Below, in pieces: positions 51,015 to 58,653 of a stretch of 64,000 nt of DNA. This stretch comes from Cellulomonas carbonis (GTDB taxonomy: Bacteria > Actinomycetota > Actinomycetes > Actinomycetales > Cellulomonadaceae). The translations under genes and the position numbers were made by a program. The stretch is from assembly GCF_014636275.1 (NCBI RefSeq), contig NZ_BMEB01000002.1, forward strand, positions 62,001 to 126,000, written 5' to 3'. The notes beneath the pieces were generated by a model that was given only the letters and a program-made list of their open reading frames with translations, had not been told where the DNA came from and ran no database searches. Within the stretch, counting starts at the first letter, position 1. Each line of letters begins with the position of its first letter.

Positions 51015-52201
51015 CGGGCCGGCACCGTGCCGACGGACCTGCCGACGGGCTCACCGACGGGCTCGGCGACGGGTCTGCCGACGGGGCGCTCGCCGGCGCC
51101 GGCGCCTCCTCCTCGGCCGCGGTCCGCATCGGGACGCGCGGCAGCGCGCTCGCGCTGACGCAGACCGGGCACGTCGCCGAGGCGCTCGTCGCGACGGGTG
51201 CCCTGGGCGGGCGTGCCGTGGACCTGGTCCGCGTCCGGACCGAGGGTGACCGCCTGCGCGGCCCGCTCGCGGCGCTCGGCGGCGCCGGGGTCTTCGTCGC
51301 GGCGCTGCGCGAGGCCGTGCTCGACGGGCGGTGCGACGTCGCTGTGCACTCGCTCAAGGACCTGCCGACGGCCCCGGCCGAGGGCCTCGTCGTGGCCGCG
51401 GTCCCCGAGCGGGTCGACCACCGCGACGCGCTGTGCGCGCGCGACGGCCTGACGCTCCAGGGCCTGCCCGAGGGCGCGCGCGTCGGGACGGGCTCGCCGC
51501 GACGCGCCGCCCAGCTGCGGGGCGTGCGCCCCGACCTCGACGTGGTCGACATCCGCGGCAACGTCGACACCCGGCTCGGCCGCGTCCCCGGGCTCGGCGA
51601 GGGTCCCGGCGACCTCGACGCCGTCGTGCTCGCGGCGGCGGGCCTGACCCGGCTCGGGCGACTCGACGCGGTGTCCGAGCTCCTCGCACCGTCGACCATG
51701 GCCCCCGCGCCCGGCCAGGGCGCGCTCGCGGTCGAGTGCCGCACCGGGTCGCTCACGACCGACCCCGGGCTCGCGGCCGCGCTCCGTGCGCTCGACCACC
51801 TCCCGACGCGCCTCGCCGTCACCGCCGAGCGCGAGCTGCTCACGGCCCTCGAGGCCGGCTGCGCGGCCCCCGTGGGCGCCGCGGGCCACGTCGACGACGA
51901 CGGGCACCTGACGCTCGACGTCGTCGTCGCGCGCGTCGACGGGACCGCCCACCTGCGGACGTCGGCCTCGGTCCGGCTGCCCGAGGAGGCCCTGCGTGAC
52001 CGGCCCGGGACGGGCCGGGCGGACCTCGACGTCGTCGGCCGCTTCGTCGACCTCGTCGTGCCGGACGACGACGTGCGCGCCGCCGAGCTCACCGACCGCC
52101 TCGTCGCGACGGCCCGCACGCTCGGCCGCCGCGTCGCCGAGCAGATGCTCGCCGAGGGCGTCGCCGACCTCGCCCCCCTCGGCCCCGGGCGGACGTCGTG
52201 A
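51011..52201 (+). CDS. hemC: Hydroxymethylbilane synthase (porphobilinogen deaminase)
   Basis: A 396-residue enzyme assembling four porphobilinogen units. It has VRIGTRGSALALTQT, VHSLKDLPT with catalytic Asp117, VGTGSPRRAAQLRGVRPD, and Cys284 in LEAGCAAPVGA that carries the dipyrromethane cofactor. The first 35 residues are a repetitive Asp-Gly stretch (ADGLTDGLGDGSADG) without counterpart in the family. No later start codon precedes the conserved core, so the extension is real. GTGA overlaps with both neighbours. Confidence 0.95.
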   Translation: MTGRHRADGPADGLTDGLGDGSADGALAGAGASSSAAVRIGTRGSALALTQTGHVAEALVATGALGGRAVDLVRVRTEGDRLRGPLAALGGAGVFVAALREAVLDGRCDVAVHSLKDLPTAPAEGLVVAAVPERVDHRDALCARDGLTLQGLPEGARVGTGSPRRAAQLRGVRPDLDVVDIRGNVDTRLGRVPGLGEGPGDLDAVVLAAAGLTRLGRLDAVSELLAPSTMAPAPGQGALAVECRTGSLTTDPGLAAALRALDHLPTRLAVTAERELLTALEAGCAAPVGAAGHVDDDGHLTLDVVVARVDGTAHLRTSASVRLPEEALRDRPGTGRADLDVVGRFVDLVVPDDDVRAAELTDRLVATARTLGRRVAEQMLAEGVADLAPLGPGRTS

Positions 52202-53034
52202 GCGGCGTGAGCGGTCGGACCGGCACGACCGGCCCGCAGGGCACGGACGGAGCCCTGGCCGGCCGCCGCGTGCTCGTCCCGCACGGCGGGGACTGGGGCC
52301 GGCGCGTCGCCGCGCTGCTCGCCGAGCACGGGGCGGAGGCCGTCGTCGTCCCGCTCATCGAGTTCTCCCCGCCCGACGACGTGCGCCCGCTCGACGACGC
52401 GATGCGGCGTCTCGCGGGCGGCGCGTACGACTGGCTCGTCGTCACGTCGGGCACCACCGTCACGGCCCTCGCGGGCCGCGTCCGCGCACCCGCCGGGCTC
52501 GTGGACGTGCTCGGCGGGGCGCACGTCGCCGCCGTCGGACCGGGCACCGCACGCGTGCTCGAGCGCCACCGCGTGACGCCCGACCTCGTCCCCGCCGGCG
52601 AGCGGTCCGCCCGGGGCCTGGTGGCCGAGTTCCCGGCGCCGGCCGGGCCCGCGAGCCGCGTCCTCGTGCCGCACTCCGACCTCGCCGAGCCGACCGTCGT
52701 CGACGGCCTGCGCGCCGCGGGCTGGCGCGTCGACGACGTCGTCGCGTACCGCACGGTCGCGGGCCCGCAGCCCGGTGCCGAGCTGCGCGCGGCCGTGCGC
52801 GACGGCGACGTCGACACCGTCCTGCTCAGCTCCGCGAGCACCGTCACGAACCTCGTCGAGCTCGTCGGCGTGCCGCCCGCGAGCACCGTCGTCTGCTGCA
52901 TCGGGCCGCGCACCGAGGCCGCGGCACGCGCGCACGGCCTCGAGGTGCACGTCGTGCCCGCCGCGGCGTCGGCCGAGGACATGGTCGGCGCCCTCGTCCG
53001 CCACGCCGCCGACCACCCCCGGAGGCCCGCATGA
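52198..53034 (+). CDS. hemD: Uroporphyrinogen III synthase
   Basis: A 278-residue two-lobed enzyme closing hydroxymethylbilane to uroporphyrinogen III. Sequence conservation is low in this family, but [48 protein letters not shown] and [18 protein letters not shown] with [20 protein letters not shown] are diagnostic. Lies between hemC and hemB with four-base overlaps. Confidence 0.93.
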   Translation: MSGVSGRTGTTGPQGTDGALAGRRVLVPHGGDWGRRVAALLAEHGAEAVVVPLIEFSPPDDVRPLDDAMRRLAGGAYDWLVVTSGTTVTALAGRVRAPAGLVDVLGGAHVAAVGPGTARVLERHRVTPDLVPAGERSARGLVAEFPAPAGPASRVLVPHSDLAEPTVVDGLRAAGWRVDDVVAYRTVAGPQPGAELRAAVRDGDVDTVLLSSASTVTNLVELVGVPPASTVVCCIGPRTEAAARAHGLEVHVVPAAASAEDMVGALVRHAADHPRRPA

Positions 53035-54104
53035 CCACGACCCCCACCGCCGGTCCCGCCGCGGGGCGGTCCACCGCGCCGGAGCGCGCCGTCCGCACGC
53101 GCGGAGCCGCGGGCTACCCCGCGGTGCGCCCGCGGAGGCTCCGCCGCACGCCCGCGCTGCGGCGGCTGGTCGCCGAGACGCACGTCGCGCCCGCGCAGCT
53201 CGTGCTCCCGCTGTTCGTCCGCGAGGGCGCGACCGAGCCGCTGCCGATCGCGTCGATGCCGGGCCAGGTCCAGCACTCGCGCGACTCGCTGCGGCGCGTC
53301 GTCGTCGAGGCCGCCGAGGTGGGGCTCGGCGGCGTCATGCTCTTCGGCGTCCCGGCCGAGCGGGACGCGACCGGCTCGGCCGCGTGCACCGCCGAGGGGA
53401 TCCTCAACGTCGCGATCGCGGACGCCGTCGCCGAGGCGGGCGACGCCGTCGTGGTCATGGGCGACCTGTGCCTCGACGAGTTCACCGACCACGGCCACTG
53501 CGGCGTCCTCGACACCCGGGCCGGCCACGCGGGCGAGGTCGACAACGACGCGACGCTCGAGCACTACCGCGCGATGGCGCTCGCGCAGGCCGAGGCGGGC
53601 GCCCACCTGCTTGGGCTCAGCGGGATGATGGACGGCCAGGTCGCGGCGGTGCGGGACGCGCTCGACGCCGCCGGCCACGAGCAGGTCGCGCTGCTCGCCT
53701 ACGCCGCGAAGTACGCGTCGGCGTTCTACGGGCCGTTCCGCGACGCCGTCGAGTCGACGCTGACCGGCGACCGCCGCGCGTACCAGCTCGACCCCGCCAA
53801 CCGGCGCGAGGGACGGCGCGAGGCGCTGCTCGACGTCGCCGAGGGTGCGGACGTCGTCATGGTCAAGCCCGCGGGGTCCTACCTCGACGTGCTGGCCGAC
53901 GTCGCCGCGACCAGCGAGGTGCCCGTCTGGGCGTACCAGGTGTCGGGCGAGTACGCGATGGTCGAGGCGGCCGCGGCCAACGGCTGGATCGACCGGCGGC
54001 GCGCCGTCGAGGAGTCGGTGCTCGCGATCCGGCGGGCCGGCGCCGACGCCGTGCTGACCTACTGGGCGCTCGAGATCGCGCGCTGGACGAGGGAGGACTC
54101 GTGA
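53031..54104 (+). CDS. hemB: Delta-aminolevulinic acid dehydratase (porphobilinogen synthase)
   Basis: A 357-residue TIM-barrel enzyme joining two ALA molecules. The Schiff-base lysines are Lys227 ([19 protein letters not shown]) and Lys279 ([14 protein letters not shown]). The metal-site segment reads [14 protein letters not shown], so one position of the classic three-Cys zinc site is Asp, giving a mixed Cys/Asp site. The ATG has GGAGG at good spacing. Overlaps hemD (ATGA) and hemL (GTGA). Confidence 0.96.
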   Translation: MTTTPTAGPAAGRSTAPERAVRTRGAAGYPAVRPRRLRRTPALRRLVAETHVAPAQLVLPLFVREGATEPLPIASMPGQVQHSRDSLRRVVVEAAEVGLGGVMLFGVPAERDATGSAACTAEGILNVAIADAVAEAGDAVVVMGDLCLDEFTDHGHCGVLDTRAGHAGEVDNDATLEHYRAMALAQAEAGAHLLGLSGMMDGQVAAVRDALDAAGHEQVALLAYAAKYASAFYGPFRDAVESTLTGDRRAYQLDPANRREGRREALLDVAEGADVVMVKPAGSYLDVLADVAATSEVPVWAYQVSGEYAMVEAAAANGWIDRRRAVEESVLAIRRAGADAVLTYWALEIARWTREDS

Positions 54105-55432
54105 AGGCACCCCGCTCGGCCGAGGCGTTCGCCGCGGCGCAGGAGATCCTGCCCGGGGGCGTGAGCTCGCCGGTGCGCGCGTTCCGCTCGGTCGGCGGGA
54201 CCCCGCGCTTCATCGCGTCCGCGCGCGGGCCGTACCTGACGGACGTGGACGGGCTCGAGTACGTCGACCTCATCGGGTCGTGGGGACCGGCGATCCTCGG
54301 TCACGCGCACCCGTCGGTCGTGTGGGCGGTGCAGCAGGCGGCGTCGCAGGGCCTCGGCTTCGGCGCGCCGACCGAGCGCGAGACCGAGCTCGCGCTCGAG
54401 GTGCGCCGTCGCGTGCCCGGCGTCGAGCGCCTCCGCTTCGTCTCGACGGGGACCGAGGCGACCATGACGGCGATCCGGCTCGCGCGCGGCGTCACGGGGC
54501 GCCCGCTCGTCGTGAAGTTCGCGGGCTGCTACCACGGGCACCTCGACGCGCTCCTCGCGCAGGCCGGGTCGGGCGTCGCGACGCTCGCGCTGCCCGGCTC
54601 GTCGGGCGTGACCGAGGCGACCGCGGCCGAGACGCTCGTCCTGCCGTACAACGACGTCGCCGCCCTCGAGGCCGCGTTCGCCGCGCACGGCGACCGCATC
54701 GCGTGCGTCATCACCGAGGCGGCTCCCGCGAACATGGGCGTCATCACGCCGCTGCCCGGCTTCAACGCGGCGCTGCGTCGCATCACGGCCGCCGCGGGCG
54801 CGCTGATGATCGTCGACGAGGTGCTGACCGGCTTCCGCGCAGGACCGTCCGGCTGGTGGGGCGTCGAGGGTGCCGTCGGGGGGGACGACGGCTGGACACC
54901 CGACCTGTTCACGTTCGGCAAGGTGCTCGGCGGCGGGCTGCCCGTGGCCGCCGTCGGCGGGTCGCGGCACGTCATGGAGCACCTCGCGCCGCTCGGCCCC
55001 GTCTACCAGGCGGGCACGCTGTCGGGGAACCCGGTCGCGACGGCCGCGGGCCTGGCGACCCTCCGCGCGGCCGACGACGTCGTGTACGCGCGGGTCGGTG
55101 CGGCGGCGCGGACCGTCGCCACGGCGCTCACGGAGGCGCTCGACGCGGCGGGCGTCGCGCACTCGATCCAGTGGGCGGGCACGCTGTTCAGCCCCGCGTT
55201 CGTCGATCCCGCGAGCGGCCCGGTGACGGACTACGAGCGGGCCCAGGCGCAGGACACGTGGCGCTACCCGCCGTTCTTCCAGTCGCTGCTGCGGTCGGGC
55301 GTGTACGCGCCACCGAGCATCTACGAGGCGTGGTTCCTCTCGGCCGCGCACGACGACGACGCGCTCGGCCGGATCGTCGACGCGCTCCCCCGCGCGGCCC
55401 AGGCGGCCGCGGCAGCGACCCCGCCGGCCTGA
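54101..55432 (+). CDS. hemL: Glutamate-1-semialdehyde 2,1-aminomutase
   Basis: A 443-residue PLP enzyme forming 5-aminolevulinate from the HemA product. It has [54 protein letters not shown] and the cofactor Lys274 in [11 protein letters not shown]. Last gene of the heme operon; the convergent amylase gene follows after 176 bases. Confidence 0.97.
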   Translation: MKAPRSAEAFAAAQEILPGGVSSPVRAFRSVGGTPRFIASARGPYLTDVDGLEYVDLIGSWGPAILGHAHPSVVWAVQQAASQGLGFGAPTERETELALEVRRRVPGVERLRFVSTGTEATMTAIRLARGVTGRPLVVKFAGCYHGHLDALLAQAGSGVATLALPGSSGVTEATAAETLVLPYNDVAALEAAFAAHGDRIACVITEAAPANMGVITPLPGFNAALRRITAAAGALMIVDEVLTGFRAGPSGWWGVEGAVGGDDGWTPDLFTFGKVLGGGLPVAAVGGSRHVMEHLAPLGPVYQAGTLSGNPVATAAGLATLRAADDVVYARVGAAARTVATALTEALDAAGVAHSIQWAGTLFSPAFVDPASGPVTDYERAQAQDTWRYPPFFQSLLRSGVYAPPSIYEAWFLSAAHDDDALGRIVDALPRAAQAAAAATPPA

Positions 55433-55608
55433 CGCGGGCGGTCGCCGGGCCGGCGCGGGACCCCGCCGGCGACCCAGCACCCGTCACGGCGACCCACCAC
55501 CGGCCCCCACCACTCCGGACCACTGTGCGGAGTCCGTCGACCGGCACACGACCGTCCGGATCCGCACAACGCCCCGACGCGCACGCCGTCGCGGCGGGGC
55601 GCGCCCGG
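55433..55608. other. Gap between convergent hemL and amylase genes with a weak hairpin
   Basis: The only structure seen is ACTCCG / CGGAGT (55512-55517 and 55528-55533) with a 10-base loop, a possible weak bidirectional terminator. No ORF is supported here. Confidence 0.3.
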
Positions 55609-56946
55609 TCAGGCGGTCAGGACGGCCCAGCCGTGCGGCGGGAGGTCGACGTGCGCTCCCGGGCCCGGGTCATGCAGGTCGCCGTCGCCCGCGAGCACGT
55701 CCCCCGCACCGGGGACCGACAGGGTGACGGGGCCGTCCTCGACGCTGAGCGCGAGCAGCAGGGCGTCGTCGTCGGCGTGCTGGCGGAGCACGAGGGTCGT
55801 GTTGGTGCAGGTGAGGACCTCGCTGCGGGACCGGTGCAACCACGGGTGGCGCCGGCGCAGCGCGACGAGCCCGCGGTGCAGGTCGTACGCGGCGCGCGCG
55901 TCCGCGTCGAGGTGGTCGGGAGCGGGCGGGGCGTCCGGGAAGCGTGGGCGGACGGCGTCGTCGCCGCCCTCGCGGTCCTCCTTGACGCCCGTCATGCCGA
56001 GCTCGTCACCCGCGTAGACCGTGGGCGTGCCGCCGAGCGTCATGAGCAGCGCGACGGCGTGCGCGACGTGGCGGCGGTCCGCCAGGCGGCTCGCGATGCG
56101 GGTCACGTCGTGGTTGCCGACGAACGTCAGCGGGACGAACGTGTCGAGCCACGCGTCGTGCCGCGACAGGGTCCACGTCAGCTCGAAGAAGTTGCCGTCG
56201 TTGAGCGACGACCACACCGACTTCCACAGCTCGTACTGCGTGACGGCGTCCACACCGGACTCGGCGACGAACGCGGCGTAGTCGCCGTGCAGCACCTCCC
56301 CGAAGACGTACGCGTCCGGGTGCGCGGCGAAGACCTGCGGCAGCACGCGCGTCCAGAACGACGGCGGCGCGGCGTAGGCGGCGTCGAGGCGCCACCCGTC
56401 GACCCCGCGGTCGAGCCAGTACGTCATGACGTCGGCGACGTGGCGCGCGACGTCGTCGGCGGCGTGGTTCAGCGCGACGAGCGCGTGGTGGCCCTCGAAG
56501 TCGTCGTAGTCGGGCTCGGCGCCGGGTCCCGCGCCGTCGGGCCACCGCAGCCGGAACCAGTGCTCGGTCGGGGCGCCCGGGCCGTGGCGCAGGACCTCCT
56601 GGAACGGCCCGAACCCGCGCCCGACGTGGTTGAAGACCCCGTCGAGGGTCACGCGCAGGCCCCGGGTGTGCGCGGCGTCGACGAGGGCGACGAGGTCCTC
56701 CTCGGTACCCAGCCGCGAGTCGACACGGTGGTGGTCGACGGTGTCGTAGCCGTGCGTGTGCGACGCGAAGACCGGACCGAGCGCGACACCCGACAGGCCG
56801 AGGTCGACGACGTGGTCGAGCCAGCGCGTCACGTGCTCGAGGCGGTGGACGGGCGGCGCGCCGTCGGGCAGCGCCTCGCGCTCCGCGCCCACGAACCCCA
56901 GCGGGTAGACGTGCCACCACATCGCGTGCTCGACCCAGCCCGGCAT
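55609..56946 (-). CDS. Alpha-amylase-family (GH13) glycoside hydrolase
   Basis: A 445-residue cytosolic GH13 enzyme without signal peptide. The family regions are present: TLDGVFNHVG (region I), DGWRLDAAYA with nucleophile Asp188, VFGEVLHGDY with acid/base Glu217, and FVGNHDVTR with Asp280. It opens WVEHAMWWHVYPLGFVGA, as in actinobacterial trehalose-linked or oligo-glucan hydrolases, and ends in a short C-terminal beta domain. ATG with GGAGGG. Specificity (alpha-glucan hydrolase or transferase) cannot be settled by eye. Confidence 0.9.
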   Translation of the reverse strand: MPGWVEHAMWWHVYPLGFVGAEREALPDGAPPVHRLEHVTRWLDHVVDLGLSGVALGPVFASHTHGYDTVDHHRVDSRLGTEEDLVALVDAAHTRGLRVTLDGVFNHVGRGFGPFQEVLRHGPGAPTEHWFRLRWPDGAGPGAEPDYDDFEGHHALVALNHAADDVARHVADVMTYWLDRGVDGWRLDAAYAAPPSFWTRVLPQVFAAHPDAYVFGEVLHGDYAAFVAESGVDAVTQYELWKSVWSSLNDGNFFELTWTLSRHDAWLDTFVPLTFVGNHDVTRIASRLADRRHVAHAVALLMTLGGTPTVYAGDELGMTGVKEDREGGDDAVRPRFPDAPPAPDHLDADARAAYDLHRGLVALRRRHPWLHRSRSEVLTCTNTTLVLRQHADDDALLLALSVEDGPVTLSVPGAGDVLAGDGDLHDPGPGAHVDLPPHGWAVLTA

Positions 56947-57149
56947 GCACCCTCCGCTCGCCCGTCCCCCGGCCACGGTATCCGCGCACGACGACGTGGG
57001 CGCGCGGGTCGCGGCGACCGGCCGACGGCGGGTGGGTGGCCGCGAGCGGGTGGATCGGCCCGCGCGTCCCGCGGGTGGACCCACCCGGACGGGCCATGGC
57101 GGGGTAGGGGCCACCCGGACGGTGCCTGGCGGCAGCCGGCTCGTCGTCG

Positions 57150-57503
57150 TCAGGTGGCGCAGCCGACGCAGGTCCGGGCGGTCGGGCGCGCTCGCAGTCG
57201 CTCGGCGGGGATCGACGTGCCGCACCGCTCGCACAGGCCGTAGGCACCCGCGTCGAGGCGTTCGCGGGCCGCGGCGACCTCCTCGAGCTCGGTCGTCGCC
57301 TGGTGCACCAGCGCGCCGATCTGCGAGCGCTCGAAGGCGATGGTCGCGCCCTCGGGGTCGTGCTCGTCGTCGACGTTGCTCCCGGCCGCGGCCTGGACGA
57401 CCTCGTCGAACCTCCCGGTCAGGGACGCGAGCCGTCGCGCCGCCTCGGACCTGCGCTCGTCGAGCGCCGCGCGGACCGCCGTCTCGTCGTGGTCGGAGAG
57501 CAT
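57150..57503 (-). CDS. DksA/TraR-type C4 zinc-finger protein
   Basis: A 117-residue protein. A helical hairpin (about 1-85, Arg/Glu-rich with LDERRSEAARRLASLTGRF and QIGALVHQATTELEEVAAARERL) leads to a four-Cys zinc finger (CERC...CVGC). This matches TraR/DksA-like proteins that enter the RNA-polymerase secondary channel. The usual DxxDxA tip is not obvious, so activity on polymerase is uncertain. Start at an ATG with GGAGG-like upstream sequence. Confidence 0.85.
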   Translation of the reverse strand: MLSDHDETAVRAALDERRSEAARRLASLTGRFDEVVQAAAGSNVDDEHDPEGATIAFERSQIGALVHQATTELEEVAAARERLDAGAYGLCERCGTSIPAERLRARPTARTCVGCAT

Positions 57504-57560
57504 CCTCGCCACCTCCTCGCGCCCATCATGCCAACCGGCGTCCTGGGGCGCGGGCGCTCC

Positions 57561-57602
57561 GCAGTCGACGAAGGCGGGAGCGCAGTCGACGAAGGCGGGA
57601 GC
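57561..57602. repeat. 21-base perfect tandem duplication
   Basis: GCAGTCGACGAAGGCGGGAGC occurs twice in direct succession (57561-57581 and 57582-57602) in the gap between the zinc-finger gene and csoR. Besides this and the csoR promoter, that 314-base gap holds nothing I can support. Confidence 0.9.
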
Positions 57603-57749
57603 CGTGGTCCCGGAGCTCGCGACGGCGCACCCGGCGCCGGCGGCCCGTCGCGCACCCGTGCGCGGGCGATCGCGGGGCCGCGTCGGCGGCGCCCTCCCTG
57701 CCGACCACCGACCCGGGACCTCCGTCCCATGTCCGCGGGCTCGCCAGAA

Positions 57750-57769
57750 ATACCCTACGGGGGTATGGT
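57750..57769 (+). promoter_or_regulatory. CsoR operator overlapping the csoR promoter
   Basis: ATACCCTACGGGGGTAT (57750-57766) matches the typical CsoR operator form (TACCC...GGGGTA). Its right arm overlaps a -10 TATGGT (57764-57769), about 50 bases upstream of csoR. Copper binding to CsoR should release it. Confidence 0.82.
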
Positions 57770-57817
57770 GTTCTCGTCGTCGCGGGGACGACCACGACAC
57801 CACCGGGAGCGCACCAG

Positions 57818-58099
57818 ATGGCCGGGTACAGCGGCACCAAGGAGGACTACCTCAAGCGGCTGCGCCGCATCGAGGGGCAGGTCCGCGGGATCGCGCGCAT
57901 GGTGGACGAGGACACGTACTGCATCGACATCCTCACCCAGGTCTCCGCGGTGACGAAGGCGCTGCAGGCCGTGAGCCTCGGTCTCGTCGAGGACCACCTC
58001 TCGCACTGCGTCGTCGACGCGGCCCGCGCGTCGGACGAGGCGGGCGAGGAGAAGGTCCGCGAGGCGGCCGACGCGATCGCCCGGCTCGTCCGGAGCTGA
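57818..58099 (+). CDS. csoR: Copper-sensing repressor CsoR
   Basis: A 93-residue four-helix DNA-binding repressor. The CsoR/RcnR fold is clear (LKRLRRIEGQVRGIARMVDEDTYCIDILTQVSAVTKALQAV). The Cu(I) ligands Cys35, His60 and Cys64 follow the C-H-C pattern (TYCIDIL; EDHLSHCV). ATG with a GGGAGC ribosome binding site. It heads csoR-copZ-copA and is probably autoregulated through the operator at 57750. Confidence 0.96.
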   Translation: MAGYSGTKEDYLKRLRRIEGQVRGIARMVDEDTYCIDILTQVSAVTKALQAVSLGLVEDHLSHCVVDAARASDEAGEEKVREAADAIARLVRS

Positions 58100-58224
58100 C
58101 GCCCGGCCCGACCGGCCAACCGCACCGGCCCGACCCACCGCACGGGCACCCGAGCAGCACCCCGACCAGCACGACCCGCAGCACCCGCACCACCCGCACC
58201 ACCCACCCGAACGGAAGGCACACC

Positions 58225-58461
58225 ATGAGCACCCAGACCGTCGACGTCAACGTCCAGGGCATGACCTGCGGCCACTGCGTCCGCTCCGTCCAGGAGGAGA
58301 TCAGCGAGATCCCCGGCGTCACCGACGTCCAGGTCGAGCTCGTCTCGGGCGGCACCTCGACCGTCAAGGTCACCTCGACCGAGCCCGTGAGCGCCGACGC
58401 GCTCGAGGCCGCGGTCAAGGAGGCCGGCTACTCGGTCGCACCCCCGCGCTCGCTGCTCTGA
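58225..58461 (+). CDS. copZ: Copper chaperone (heavy-metal-associated domain)
   Basis: A 78-residue Atx1-like ferredoxin-fold chaperone with the Cu(I) motif MTCGHC and the pattern VRSVQEEISEIPGVTDVQVEL. It should hand copper to CopA or to CsoR. ATG preceded by GGAAGG. The 125 bases after csoR include short CACCCGCAC repeats near 58183-58206 but no separate promoter. Confidence 0.94.
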   Translation: MSTQTVDVNVQGMTCGHCVRSVQEEISEIPGVTDVQVELVSGGTSTVKVTSTEPVSADALEAAVKEAGYSVAPPRSLL

Positions 58462-58514
58462 GCAGCACCACCCACCCCGGCCCGCCGGCCGCCCCGCCCC
58501 TCCGCCCACCACCC

Positions 58515-58580
58515 CCGTCGAGATCCGACCTCCCGTCGGCGTGTCGCACGACTCGCCGACACGAAGGCTGATCTCGACGG
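58515..58580. repeat. Intergenic palindrome (family copy D)
   Basis: Two 27-base arms (58515-58541 and 58554-58580) with five mismatches around the 12-base loop TGTCGCACGACT. It shares GTCGAGATC/GATCTCGAC ends with copy C. It lies between copZ and copA, which read in the same direction, and could reduce read-through or stabilise the upstream mRNA. Confidence 0.85.
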
Positions 58581-58653
58581 GAGGGGTGGGAGACGGGGGC
58601 GGGACGGAGGCGGCGGGCCCGGGCGCCACCCACGCACCACGAGGACTGAGGCG

